DNA of 64,000 bases from Leuconostoc suionicum (GCF_001891125.1 NZ_CP015247.1:762501-826500); one strand, 5' to 3'; shown: positions 16,129-25,464, numbered from the stretch's first letter. Numbers and translations: made by a program. The notes: generated by a model from the letters alone, not told the origin.

Positions 16129-17460
16129 ATGACACAGCAATACGATTATGATGTTTTATATTTGGGAAGTGGGCATGGTACGTTTGATGGGGCAGTTCCA
16201 CTTGCTCAATCAGGGGTCAAGGTCGGTATTATCGAAAAAGATTTGATTGGTGGTACATGTCCAAACTATGGTTGTAACGCTAAAATTACACTCGATGCTC
16301 CAGTTACTTTACTTCGTGAATCAGAGCGTTTCTCGGGCGTCGTTGCGGGTAACTTGAAAATCAATTGGAAAGAAAGTGTTGCGCACAAGCAAGAAGTAAT
16401 TGATGAGTTGCCAGGGATGATTGGTGGACTTATTAAGAGTTCAGGGATTGATATTATTCAAGGATCAGGTGTTTTTCAAGATAATCACACTATTCTAGTA
16501 GATGGTCAGCCAAAAACAGCTGACAAAATTGTCATTTCAACTGGCTTGCGTCCACATAGGCTTGACATTCCTGGTAGTGAGTTGGCCCATGATAGCCGTG
16601 AGTTTATGGATTTAACTGAATTACCCGACAAGATTGCTATTATAGGATCTGGCTACATTAGCATGGAGTTTGTAACAATTGCCAATGCTGCTGGTTCTGA
16701 CGTCACGGTGCTGATGCACGGGGACAAAGCGCTTAAAGAATTTTATCAGCCATATGTCAACAAAGTAATTGATGACCTTAAGGAACGTGGCGTAAAGTTT
16801 GTTAAAAATGCTAAGGTTTCAAGTTTTGAAAAATCGGGTGATCAAGTTATTGTGAATTATGGTGACGATCAATCATTATCAGTTGGATGGGTGTTAGATG
16901 CGACTGGTCGCATCCCCAATACCGACAACCTAGGGTTAGCAAAGATCGGCGTGAACTATAATGAAAAAGGTGTGGTTGTTAATGAGTATTTGCAAACTAA
17001 TATTGATAACATATACGCATCAGGTGATGTTATTGATAAAACACAACCTAAATTGACGCCAACAGCAATATTTGAATCAACTTATTTGTTTAAGCGTTTT
17101 TCTGGGCAAAGCAGAGAACCTATCACATATCCTGTGATTCCATCAGTTGTATTTACATCTCCTAGAATTGCTAAAGTTGGAGTAACTGTTGAAGAGGCAA
17201 AAGAGAACAATTATCAAATTGAAGAGAATAATTTGGTTGGTGATTGGTATCGTAAAGTGAACAAGGAAACAATTAGTGAGAACACCTTAATTTTTGATGA
17301 TGAACATCGATTGCTTGGTGCAACAGAAGTCAGTGAGCAAGCAGAAAATGTTATCAACACATTGCTGCCAGTTGTTGAATTTAAGTTTAACAAAGCAGAA
17401 ATTGCTCGACTAATTCACTTGTTCCCTTCAATCAGCGCCTCTACCTGGGATTTGTTATAA
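16129..17460 (+). CDS. FAD-dependent disulfide oxidoreductase lacking the catalytic His-Glu pair
   Basis: This 443-residue class I flavin disulfide reductase has an N-terminal FAD motif (LGSGHGTFDGA), a redox CPNYGC with Cys44 and Cys49, a central NAD(P) motif (IIGSGYISMEF) and the second FAD motif (NIYASGDVID). Length and order match glutathione or dihydrolipoamide reductases. The C-terminal HxHPTxxE motif that supplies the acid/base dyad in trans reads HLFPSISA (430-437): His is replaced by Phe432 and Glu by Ala437. It probably retains FAD and a disulfide but uses a different substrate or mechanism. Strong RBS (TTGGAGGAAAT), apparently monocistronic. Confidence 0.82.
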   Translation: MTQQYDYDVLYLGSGHGTFDGAVPLAQSGVKVGIIEKDLIGGTCPNYGCNAKITLDAPVTLLRESERFSGVVAGNLKINWKESVAHKQEVIDELPGMIGGLIKSSGIDIIQGSGVFQDNHTILVDGQPKTADKIVISTGLRPHRLDIPGSELAHDSREFMDLTELPDKIAIIGSGYISMEFVTIANAAGSDVTVLMHGDKALKEFYQPYVNKVIDDLKERGVKFVKNAKVSSFEKSGDQVIVNYGDDQSLSVGWVLDATGRIPNTDNLGLAKIGVNYNEKGVVVNEYLQTNIDNIYASGDVIDKTQPKLTPTAIFESTYLFKRFSGQSREPITYPVIPSVVFTSPRIAKVGVTVEEAKENNYQIEENNLVGDWYRKVNKETISENTLIFDDEHRLLGATEVSEQAENVINTLLPVVEFKFNKAEIARLIHLFPSISASTWDLL

Positions 17461-17517
17461 GATAGTAGCAGCTTAAGCCTTTTATGGTGTTGCGACCATA
17501 AAATAAAAAAGTATAAT

Positions 17518-17566
17518 AAAAAACGCCAAAAAGATATTATTTATCGTTTTGGCGCTTTTTATTTTT
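17518..17566. terminator. Bidirectional terminator overlapping the 3' end of the minus-strand gene
   Basis: AACGCCAAAA and TTTTGGCGCTT form the stem with A/T runs on both sides. The right arm and loop encode the last codons (KKRQNDK) of the membrane protein on the minus strand. A smaller hairpin (TTATGGT/ACCATAA, 17481-17500) precedes it on the plus side. Confidence 0.75.
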
Positions 17567-19210
17567 TCTTGCAAAACTGTTTGAGTTTGCAAATGTTAGT
17601 TTCCCGATACTGTATACTATCGTCAATAGACTGATCAGCATCGTGAAATAATTACTGATATTTACTGTAACCGTGATTTTTAAACGGTTCAGACCCTTAG
17701 GGATTTTTAATTTAAGAGCGTGGCCGTTTGCAAGCTTTACTTTTTTGTGATTTAAAGTAACATTGTAATGAATGCCTGAGTATACAGCAATCGGTAGAGA
17801 ATAGTATCCTTCCTTTGCCGTAGTGATCATGTACTCAGCACTATTATATGTTTGCGATTTTATTTTCAGGGAAGAAACACTTGCATTTTGTAAAGCAGTT
17901 ATCCTAGATTGCAATTGATGCTTATTGTTTGCGGGTAAATAATCAATGCCTATTGCGCTATTTTTAATGGTTTGGTCATAGTTGTCTCTAGTTAGCCAAA
18001 ACCGGTAACCATCTTTCGTGGTTTTGTTGTGATAAGTGTGAACTGCATTTAAACTGACTGCAACCAAAGCTAAAGTAATCACAAAATTAATGTCTGTGTA
18101 CTTTAAAGGATACTGGTCAAAATAATACATAACACTGACGGCTAGCAATAGGGAAGAAATGAACAATAGCCGCCCCAAAAATTGAATCATATTGATAGGT
18201 GTGCCGACAAGGTTTTGCCAAGGTAACCAGTCAAAAGTGCTAAAAAATACAATAATTGTTGCAAGTGTCCAATGGCGCCATAAGCCAGATTTATTTGTAA
18301 ACAACATAATCATTAGGAAAAACAATAAGAAGGTGTTGATTGGTCCTATGTTAAAGCTAGCGGAACGTTCAATGATACTATTATCAAGGAGAGCTTGCCA
18401 GTATTTTGTTGCATTTAACGGTACTAATTTTGGTGTTGGGCTCATTAATAAATTGGAGGATAGCAGTGACCCGATGTTAGTAAGCGTATAAAAAGCCGAT
18501 AAAATCGCTAGAACAGCGGCTTTGATATAATTAATGACTTCTTTTCGTGTTAATTGATGACGTACAATTCTGATAAAACAGAAAATGGCAATCATGATTG
18601 TTACAATAATTAAAGAAAGAATGTGACTGTTGGCGATGGCGCCCATACCGAATCCTAAGTATAGCCAACCATTTGTTAAGTTATGCCATATTTTGAGACA
18701 CCCCAGCAGAACTAGGGGTAAAAAAGCATAAGCCAGTGCTTCTCCAAGTGCATTACGAGAATAAAGGACAGCCATGTGATAAGAACTAAATTGGTATATT
18801 GCTATGCCAAGTATTTGAATCCATCTTTTATGTGTTATAAACTTAGCTAGTAGGAAAACGTTAAAAATTGTTAAAAAGTTTAAAACGATAAATCCGACCA
18901 TTAACGCAACTATCGGATTACTGAACAATAATTTGGGGATGATAAAAATAGTGCTGGTTATCCAAGGATACATACCGTTCATGGCAAGCCCAGTATGGTG
19001 AAGTCCAATAAAATTTACAAGGGGAGGTAAAGAACCATGGCTAAGTGCTTGTGTTATAGCGTCGTAGCGTGCCAAGTGAATATTACCATCGTAGCTCAAT
19101 TTAAATGTGTTGTTGGTAAAAGCGGGTAACGTCGATAAGAGCGATGAGAAAAAGATAATGACAAAAATAATGAAGTGATGCAACCATACTGGGGAATGAC
19201 GTCTTAACAT
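17537..19210 (-). CDS. Polytopic membrane protein, PTPS-related/GT-C-like
   Basis: The 557-residue protein has about eleven hydrophobic helices and a C-terminal extracytoplasmic domain (about 395-520) before a final helix and a basic tail. The first outside loop has YDGNIHLARYDAI and a following HG...GLH..GLAMNGMYPWI pattern. These features fit the 6-pyruvoyl-tetrahydropterin synthase-related membrane family, thought to have a GT-C glycosyltransferase-like fold. It is divergent from a paralogue at 19405 that keeps the same pattern. A role in transferring sugars to cell-envelope molecules is an inference. The terminator covers its 3' end. Confidence 0.7.
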   Translation of the reverse strand: MLRRHSPVWLHHFIIFVIIFFSSLLSTLPAFTNNTFKLSYDGNIHLARYDAITQALSHGSLPPLVNFIGLHHTGLAMNGMYPWITSTIFIIPKLLFSNPIVALMVGFIVLNFLTIFNVFLLAKFITHKRWIQILGIAIYQFSSYHMAVLYSRNALGEALAYAFLPLVLLGCLKIWHNLTNGWLYLGFGMGAIANSHILSLIIVTIMIAIFCFIRIVRHQLTRKEVINYIKAAVLAILSAFYTLTNIGSLLSSNLLMSPTPKLVPLNATKYWQALLDNSIIERSASFNIGPINTFLLFFLMIMLFTNKSGLWRHWTLATIIVFFSTFDWLPWQNLVGTPINMIQFLGRLLFISSLLLAVSVMYYFDQYPLKYTDINFVITLALVAVSLNAVHTYHNKTTKDGYRFWLTRDNYDQTIKNSAIGIDYLPANNKHQLQSRITALQNASVSSLKIKSQTYNSAEYMITTAKEGYYSLPIAVYSGIHYNVTLNHKKVKLANGHALKLKIPKGLNRLKITVTVNISNYFTMLISLLTIVYSIGKLTFANSNSFARKNKKRQNDK

Positions 19211-19404
19211 GATAAATCCTTTTTTAGTTCGTTTTAAACTGATTTATACCTACCATAATAAAAACAAGGTTAAATAGCAACTATAAAAAGAATAAAATGT
19301 CATTATATATAAATATGTTTAAAATTAATGTTCATTTTATGTTAAAACGATAGTATTTTTCTGGCGTCTAATCTTAGCCAAGTAATACATAAATAGGGGA
19401 AGTT

Positions 19405-21105
19405 ATGTCAACAATTTTACAACAGGTTAAAAAACTATGGCCAATCGCCATTCTACTACTGTCGTCAATACTGCTTTTAATACCATTCTTCTTAAACCAT
19501 GCAATGATTATTGGATCAGATGCTATTTTTCATTTTAATCGTTTGTATGATACGGCTATGCAGATAAAGCATGGGAACTTTCAATATTTTATTTCCATGT
19601 ATGGATTTCAATCTTCTGGTCGAATTGTCAATGCCTTGTATGGACCATTTATGGCCTACATTCAAGGGCTGATTGTATTAATTAGTCCCTCCTGGTTTGG
19701 TTATCAGGTGATTTCAAATGGCATTTTGTATTTTTTGTCTGGCTTGTCCTTGTATCTTCTTTTAAAAAAAGCTGGTGTACAGCTTGTATATAGAATACCC
19801 TTGAGTATTTTGTATATGACCACATACTCGGTTCAGTATTGGACATTACGACAAGGATTTTCGAGTTGGGGAGCAGCATTATTTCCACTCTGCCTTATAC
19901 CGCTAATCGACCTAATTGAAAAAAAGACGCTTCATCCAATCCAAACGGCTATAAGTATCGGCGTCATGTGTCAAATTCATATGTTGTCAGCTTTTTTGCT
20001 TGTGTTTGTGTATGCTTGCTTTTTCTTAACAGCTTTTTTTACTAATAGCAAGCACACTAAAATTAAGCTGTTTAAACAGCTAGGATTAGCCATTGTTATC
20101 TTCGGTTTTCTAGTATTAAATGTACTCTATAGTTTTATTGCAATTTACAGTGAAAATAATATTGCTCAACCATTTGTTAATAAATGGATGGCAGAAACAA
20201 CTATTTTTAAAGGTAGTAGTTATTGGCTATTTTATCCGCCCATTTTAATGATTATTGTGCTTTTTGCTCTATGGACAATTTGTAAGCATTGGAAAAAAGA
20301 GTCGCAATTATTGAAAGTAACAGCGGTTACCAGCGGATTTTTGTTTATTTTATGTACAAATTTATTTCCGTGGAAATTATTGAATAATGCCCATAATCAA
20401 TTAATTGAGACAATTCAATTTCCGTTTCGTTTTTTTGTACCTTTCACAGTTTTGCTACTCCTAGCAGTTGGTTTGCTTTTGGAAAAGTGGCATACTAGAT
20501 CAGTTGTTTTTGGGCTCATCAGCTATGGATTATTGCTATTGTCGTTGTTTCAAACAGGCATTTCAACTAACAATGCCTTGAATGTGTGGCACCAAACTGA
20601 ATCCTTTTTAAACTCTTCTGTTCATACGTATTTTACGTCTGAAAATACCAGTGAAATCAAGAAATCCTTTTTCATAAAAGACAAAGCACAAGCCTTACAA
20701 TATGTGGTAAAGTCCACACCTGATTACTTGCCGGTGAAAACAGTTAAGTGCAAAGATAAATACTCGCTTTATCATCATCAAGTTATTAACAAACAAAAAT
20801 ACTTCCATAAGTCTGTCAAAGGCAATAAGTTGGTAGTCACATGGGAAGGCAGAAGCGTTAAGAATATTCAGGTTCCGATTATAAAGTATACAGATACTAT
20901 CTTGCGATTGAATCAAAAAATACTGCACACAAATATCAAACTCAGTCGAATAGGAACGCCAATCATCAAACAAAGAAAGGGTCATAATGAATTAGTTGTT
21001 TCTTATCGTAGTGATCGTCTGTTAGATACGATACTCATATTTAATTTTATAAGTTGGTTAATTGTATTTTATATGAATTACAAGTTCAAATTTTTGAACA
21101 AGTGA
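19405..21105 (+). CDS. Polytopic membrane protein, paralogue of the divergent gene
   Basis: The 566-residue protein mirrors its divergent neighbour: an N-terminal helix, an outside loop with GSDAIFHFNRLYDTA, a downstream HG...GFQSSGRIVNALYGP element, about ten helices, then a C-terminal extracytoplasmic domain (about 410-540) and a last helix. It probably belongs to the same PTPS-related/GT-C-like family. A clean RBS (GGGGAAGTT) precedes the ATG. The 194-bp region between the two genes has no other gene and must hold both promoters. The substrate is unknown. Confidence 0.68.
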   Translation: MSTILQQVKKLWPIAILLLSSILLLIPFFLNHAMIIGSDAIFHFNRLYDTAMQIKHGNFQYFISMYGFQSSGRIVNALYGPFMAYIQGLIVLISPSWFGYQVISNGILYFLSGLSLYLLLKKAGVQLVYRIPLSILYMTTYSVQYWTLRQGFSSWGAALFPLCLIPLIDLIEKKTLHPIQTAISIGVMCQIHMLSAFLLVFVYACFFLTAFFTNSKHTKIKLFKQLGLAIVIFGFLVLNVLYSFIAIYSENNIAQPFVNKWMAETTIFKGSSYWLFYPPILMIIVLFALWTICKHWKKESQLLKVTAVTSGFLFILCTNLFPWKLLNNAHNQLIETIQFPFRFFVPFTVLLLLAVGLLLEKWHTRSVVFGLISYGLLLLSLFQTGISTNNALNVWHQTESFLNSSVHTYFTSENTSEIKKSFFIKDKAQALQYVVKSTPDYLPVKTVKCKDKYSLYHHQVINKQKYFHKSVKGNKLVVTWEGRSVKNIQVPIIKYTDTILRLNQKILHTNIKLSRIGTPIIKQRKGHNELVVSYRSDRLLDTILIFNFISWLIVFYMNYKFKFLNK

Positions 21106-21114
21106 TGATTAACT

Positions 21115-21154
21115 AAGAAAAGTCTGTTCCCATTAAAGGAATAGGCTTTTCTTA
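21115..21154 (+). terminator. Terminator after the membrane protein gene
   Basis: AAGAAAAG-TCTGTTCC pairs with GGAATAGG-CTTTTCTT, allowing G-U pairs. The stem is about 16 bp and T-rich at its end. Confidence 0.7.
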
Positions 21155-21421
21155 ATTTGTAGTAGCGTATTGGTCTAATTCGTTTAAATATAATTCTTTC
21201 TGTTCGGTACTAATCCAAGCAAAAGAATTAAAGAGGGGGCAAGATGTCAAAACGATTCCTTTTTTAATAACTAAGTTTAGGTCTTCGACGAGGTTGGTAC
21301 CTTAGCCGACTCGATTGATTGCCATGATTTCAAGTGCTTGGGGGATATGGTCGATGGAACCCTTCTGATTAATATCATAGTTGTCATTGTGTTGTACTTC
21401 ATTTGCTGTATTGTTCGTAAG
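21152..21421 (-). pseudogene. Remnant of an unidentified gene with an in-frame stop
   Basis: On the minus strand a frame of 90 codons reads protein-like on both sides of a single internal TAA: upstream ...GSIDHIPQALEIMAINRVG, then stop, then GTNLVEDLNLVIKKGIVL and LYLNELDQYATTN before a final TAA. No start codon with an RBS is present. Composition on both sides is that of a normal soluble protein, so this looks like a decayed gene. I could not assign a family. The alternative is a chance open frame. Confidence 0.4.
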
Positions 21422-21542
21422 TTATTGATATGTTTTATTTTAATATGCTGATTGAAAATGGTGATAAAAATCATTAACTGTTTAATTTATTATTGTTCGT
21501 TTATTAGCGATAAACGCTTTAATAGTTTATTATTTACTAATT

Positions 21543-21551
21543 TGATACAAT
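21543..21551 (+). promoter_or_regulatory. Extended -10 promoter element of the photolyase gene
   Basis: TGATACAAT is an extended -10 box 73 bases before the photolyase start. No good -35 is seen. A small hairpin (CCACAA/TTGTGG, 21581-21596) lies in the leader. The rest of 21425-21624 is AT-rich and shows no gene. Confidence 0.45.
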
Positions 21552-21624
21552 GCACTATAGGCAACCTTTATGGTATTTTGCCACAATTATTTGTGGTAAT
21601 AAAGAAAGAAGCAGGGGGAATACA

Positions 21625-23037
21625 ATGGTATCTGTTATGTGGTTTCGCAGAGATCTTAGATTAGAAGATAATATTGCATTATTTAATGCATTGCGCCATA
21701 GTAATGAAATTTTTTGTGTGTTTCATATCAATCCGGAGCAAGTGACAGAAAAGAGTACTGTCAATCAGAGTGCTTTTTTTGCGAGTGTCTTGTATTTTAA
21801 AAACAAACTCAAAAAACAAGGCATTATTTTAAACATAATGTATGGTGATATTAATGACTGTTTTACTTCTTTAAAACAGAAGTTGCCAGATTGGCATGAC
21901 ATCTTTTTTAATTTTGATGAAAGAGGTTTTGGGAGAAATAGGGATCAAAAAAGTGTAGCCTTTTTTGAGGATAAGTTAAAAGTTAAAGCACACCCTTATA
22001 TTGATTATAATCTACACGGTGCCACCGAAGTAAAAAAGGATTCAGGGGAAGGCTACAAAGTATTTACCCCCTACTTTAAAAGGTGGATACGCCACGAAAA
22101 GCCGGCACCTGTAAGCTATGTGATTGATAAACGAATCAAAAGCGCCCGACTACTTTTTCCAGAAAATGAACAGCTGCTAGAAACATTTATTGACGATCGT
22201 TTTTCTTTTATAAAAAAAGATTTAGGTAGTGAGGCGGCCAAAAAGGTGCTCAATCGATTCATCAACGAAGGCTTAGACCAGTATGATGAGGAAAGAGACT
22301 TTCCGGCAAACGACAGCACAAGCCATTTGTCGCGATATTTGCGGACTGGAGAAATATCAATTCGAACAGTTTGGCGAGCAATCAATCAGTCTCCTGATAG
22401 TAATGGCAAAATCACGTTTATGAAAGAGCTTTGTTGGCGTGACTTCTACAACATGATTTATGTGATGTACCCGAATCAAAACGTTGAATCAATTAATAAG
22501 GATTTTCGACATGTTGATTGGATAAATAATGAACAGCAATTTGAAGCATGGCGAACAGGCCAAACTGGTTTTCCAATTGTAGATGCTGCTATGCGGCAAT
22601 TAAATGAGACTGGATGGATGCATAATCGTTTAAGGATGATTGTCGCTTCATTTTTGACTAAAGATTTACTCATTGATTGGCGGTGGGGAGAGGCATACTT
22701 TCATCATAAATTGCTAGATTATGATGCGGCAAGCAATATTGGCGGTTGGCAGTGGGCTGCTTCTACGGGAACAGATAGTGTTCCTTATTTTCGAATATTT
22801 AATCCTACTTTACAATCAAAAAAATTTGATCCAAATGGATTATTCATTAAAAAATATGTGCCAGAACTAAAGAATGTGGACAACAAAATGATCCATGAAC
22901 CAGGAAAACTCTCGGACTCGGAACAGACACGATTTAATGTTCGAATAGGGCAGAACTATCCTTCTCCGATTGTGGATCATTCTTACGCAAGAAAACGCGC
23001 AATTAGCATTTATGAGAGCAGTAAAGATGTTAATTAA
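21625..23037 (+). CDS. phr: Deoxyribodipyrimidine photolyase
   Basis: This 470-residue class I CPD photolyase uses blue light and FADH- to split pyrimidine dimers. The N-terminal antenna domain begins VSVMWFRRDLRLEDN; the C-terminal FAD domain has FMKELCWRDFYN, TGFPIVDAAMRQL, MHNRLRMIVASFL, LDYDAASNIGGWQW and STGTDSVPYFRIFNP. The ATG at 21625 is chosen because GCAGGGGGA precedes it and the domain starts there; an upstream in-frame ATG at 21550 overlaps the promoter. The ABC permease begins 26 bases after the stop with no terminator, so the three genes may form one operon. Confidence 0.94.
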   Translation: MVSVMWFRRDLRLEDNIALFNALRHSNEIFCVFHINPEQVTEKSTVNQSAFFASVLYFKNKLKKQGIILNIMYGDINDCFTSLKQKLPDWHDIFFNFDERGFGRNRDQKSVAFFEDKLKVKAHPYIDYNLHGATEVKKDSGEGYKVFTPYFKRWIRHEKPAPVSYVIDKRIKSARLLFPENEQLLETFIDDRFSFIKKDLGSEAAKKVLNRFINEGLDQYDEERDFPANDSTSHLSRYLRTGEISIRTVWRAINQSPDSNGKITFMKELCWRDFYNMIYVMYPNQNVESINKDFRHVDWINNEQQFEAWRTGQTGFPIVDAAMRQLNETGWMHNRLRMIVASFLTKDLLIDWRWGEAYFHHKLLDYDAASNIGGWQWAASTGTDSVPYFRIFNPTLQSKKFDPNGLFIKKYVPELKNVDNKMIHEPGKLSDSEQTRFNVRIGQNYPSPIVDHSYARKRAISIYESSKDVN

Positions 23038-23063
23038 ACAGTTAGAGAGGTAGGAGGCACATC

Positions 23064-24110
23064 ATGTTTTTGGCATTAAGAGAAATCAGACATGAGAAAT
23101 TACGTTACAGTTTAATTGTTACGCTAATACTTTTTATTAGCTATTTAGTTTTTATTCTAAATGGTCTTGCTACGGGCTTGTCTGATTTAAACAAGTCGGC
23201 AATTACGCAATGGCAGGCATCAAAGATACTATTAGATAAAGATGCTGAAGGACGGTTGACGCAGTCATTTTTGGATAGTGATGATCAAAAGAAGGTTAGT
23301 GGGCAAGGAACTGCAATTAGCCAGTATAGCACACTAGTTAAGAACAGCCATGCTGATAAAACTAATGCACAAATTTTGGCAATCAAAAGCGATGGTTTTA
23401 TCTATAAAAACATAAAAATCACATCTGGGCATCGTTTTACTGGAGATAATACGGCAACCGTTTCTGATGAATTAAACAAATCAGGATTTAAAATTGGGGA
23501 TGAGATTACTGTAGCTAACAGTGACGAGAAGTTGAAGATTGTTGGCTTTACTTCGAATGCATCATTGAACGTGGCTCCGGTTATTTATACGTCTTTCCAA
23601 ACTTTAAAGAAAATTAACCAGGCACCCGTCAACGCGTTAGTTTTTAACAAAAAAATCACAGGCGACACTCATTTTAAGAACAGCAAGTTATACACAATAA
23701 AGAGTTTTATTGAAAAATTGCCAGGGTATCAAGCACAACAATTAACCTTTAAATTTATGATTGGCTTTCTCTTTGTGATTGTTTTGATTGTTATTTCAAT
23801 ATTTTTGTATATTTTAACAATTCAAAAATTACCTAATTTTGGTGTTATGAAAGCACAAGGTATTTCTACTAAATATCTGGTATTAAACACGCTCACACAA
23901 ACATTTTTGATGGCGGTGGTGGGTATCGGATTGGCAATTATTTTTACGATTATAACTTCGTATGTTCTCCCTAGCGAGGTACCAATAGCCATTTCAACCA
24001 CGCAAGTGATTGCCACAAGTTTTGGTATTTTGATTATGTCGTTACTTGGGTCCTTATTACCAATCAGGCAAATCATTAAAGTAGATCCATTTGAAATGAT
24101 TGGAGGTTAA
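23064..24110 (+). CDS. ABC transporter permease, HrtB-like (FtsX/MacB fold)
   Basis: The 348-residue protein starts FLALREIRHEKLRYSLIV, has one N-terminal helix, a large extracytoplasmic domain (about 40-225) and three C-terminal helices (about 230-345), the MacB/FtsX layout. Its N-terminus and length resemble HrtB, the permease of the haem-exporting HrtBA system of lactococci. That resemblance is by recollection, so substrate assignment is tentative. RBS is AGGAGG. The paired ATPase follows after four bases. Confidence 0.78.
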   Translation: MFLALREIRHEKLRYSLIVTLILFISYLVFILNGLATGLSDLNKSAITQWQASKILLDKDAEGRLTQSFLDSDDQKKVSGQGTAISQYSTLVKNSHADKTNAQILAIKSDGFIYKNIKITSGHRFTGDNTATVSDELNKSGFKIGDEITVANSDEKLKIVGFTSNASLNVAPVIYTSFQTLKKINQAPVNALVFNKKITGDTHFKNSKLYTIKSFIEKLPGYQAQQLTFKFMIGFLFVIVLIVISIFLYILTIQKLPNFGVMKAQGISTKYLVLNTLTQTFLMAVVGIGLAIIFTIITSYVLPSEVPIAISTTQVIATSFGILIMSLLGSLLPIRQIIKVDPFEMIGG

Positions 24111-24114
24111 TACT

Positions 24115-24807
24115 ATGGCGCGTTTAGAGTTTGAAAATGTTAGTAAAAAATATGGCACCGGAACAAGTGAATTTTTGGCGTTAGATAATGTTAATTTCAG
24201 TGCTGACTCCCGGCAATTAATATTAGTGGTTGGTCCTTCAGGTTCTGGGAAAACAACCTTTTTAACAATTGCTGGTGGATTACAATCTCCCACAGCCGGT
24301 ACGGTGAAAATTAACGATGAAATAATAGGCGAGTTATCGAAAAAAGAGCAGTCTGATCTCCGATTAAATACGGTAGGGTTTATTTTGCAATCTTATAACC
24401 TAGTGCCTTACTTAACGGTTAATGAGCAATTTGAACTAGTAGATAGAGTGAAAAAACAACATTTATCTCATGAAGAGTTTCGCACTGTTTTAAAAACATT
24501 GGCTATCGAGGACTTGGGAGCAAAGTACCCTAACGAACTTTCTGGTGGTCAAAGACAACGTGTTGCTATTGCGCGGGCCCTGTATGCTGATCCGGAATAT
24601 ATTTTAGCCGATGAACCAACTGCTTCATTGGATACAGCCCGGTCCAAAGAAGTTATGTCGCTATTACGTGAATTAGCCCATAAGAATGATAAAACCATTA
24701 TTGTGGTGACCCATGATTTACGCTTGAAGGAAGAGGTGGATAAAGTTTATCAAATTATTGATGGCAAAATGTCCAAAATTGATGATGGTAAATTCAGTAA
24801 GATATAG
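24115..24807 (+). CDS. ABC transporter ATP-binding protein, HrtA-like
   Basis: The 230-residue ATPase has Walker A GPSGSGKTTF, Q-loop FILQSYNL, signature LSGGQRQR and Walker B YILADEPTASLD, as in MacB/LolD-type exporters. ATG at 24115 is used because GGAGG lies eight bases upstream; an in-frame opening extends to 24100 inside the permease gene. It drives the adjacent permease. A strong terminator follows at 24809. Confidence 0.85.
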   Translation: MARLEFENVSKKYGTGTSEFLALDNVNFSADSRQLILVVGPSGSGKTTFLTIAGGLQSPTAGTVKINDEIIGELSKKEQSDLRLNTVGFILQSYNLVPYLTVNEQFELVDRVKKQHLSHEEFRTVLKTLAIEDLGAKYPNELSGGQRQRVAIARALYADPEYILADEPTASLDTARSKEVMSLLRELAHKNDKTIIVVTHDLRLKEEVDKVYQIIDGKMSKIDDGKFSKI

Positions 24808-24808
24808 T

Positions 24809-24839
24809 AAAAACCTACGTGGTTCACGTAGGTTTTTTA
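24809..24839. terminator. Terminator between the ABC pair and tetR
   Basis: AAAACCTACGTG and CACGTAGGTTTT form a perfect 12-bp stem with a 3-base loop and a T-run; it serves convergent genes. Confidence 0.88.
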
Positions 24840-24854
24840 TTAGAGAAGGAAAAA

Positions 24855-25400
24855 TTAAGATTGATAACACCATTTGTTGAAATAAGATGTGAGTGTCTTA
24901 GGCGACTCTTTCATATCATTTTTTATCCAATGTCTGATCATGCCAACTACTCCGTTCAATGTATACTCGTATAGAAATTGTTTTTCACTCATTGATAGTG
25001 TGTCATCGTCTGGAACAAGCTGGTTAAAAAACTTCTGTTTTGTGGTAGATAAAATATTTGCTAAAAAGTCTTGATCTTCAGTCAAAATAAAATTGAAAAC
25101 TTTGTTGTTTTTTTCAACTAGTTCAAATATAGCTTGTAATAAAACTTCCACAGAATCAGTTTGCTTATCATTTTCGAGTATAGAAAAAAGTTCATTGGCA
25201 GTTTCTTTTTCCATATGATTCATGCAATCAGCAACATCAACAAAGTGAGCATAAAATGTCCCTCGATTAATGTCTGCAGTTTTACAAATATCAGTCACTG
25301 ATATACTATTGATATTCTTATCGCGCATCAGATAGATTAACGCGTCTTGTATATTTTTTCTAGTTAACTGTGCACGTCTATTATTTTTGGTACCAACCAT
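24855..25400 (-). CDS. TetR-family transcriptional regulator
   Basis: The 181-residue protein has an N-terminal TetR helix-turn-helix (SISVTDICKTADINRGTFYAHF, abbreviated here to its key SVTDIC...RGTFY parts) and an all-helical ligand domain. The ATG at 25400 has GGAG seven bases upstream; a longer frame reaches 25418. It is divergent from the MMPL gene, and a 17-bp-arm inverted repeat lies between them. It probably represses that gene and perhaps itself. The inducer is unknown. An HrtR-like haem role is possible because an HrtBA-like pair is adjacent, but the operator position favours the MMPL gene. Confidence 0.85.
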   Translation of the reverse strand: MVGTKNNRRAQLTRKNIQDALIYLMRDKNINSISVTDICKTADINRGTFYAHFVDVADCMNHMEKETANELFSILENDKQTDSVEVLLQAIFELVEKNNKVFNFILTEDQDFLANILSTTKQKFFNQLVPDDDTLSMSEKQFLYEYTLNGVVGMIRHWIKNDMKESPKTLTSYFNKWCYQS

Positions 25401-25464
25401 TTTATTTCTCCGATTCATTAGTAAGAAATACTATCAATATATTATAGCAATAAATATTAACCAT

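Noticed and set aside
24855-25400. TetR protein as HrtR (haem sensor) for the HrtBA-like genes
   Set aside because: The large operator lies on the MMPL side, a bidirectional terminator separates it from the ABC pair, and no operator of similar sequence is seen before 23064.
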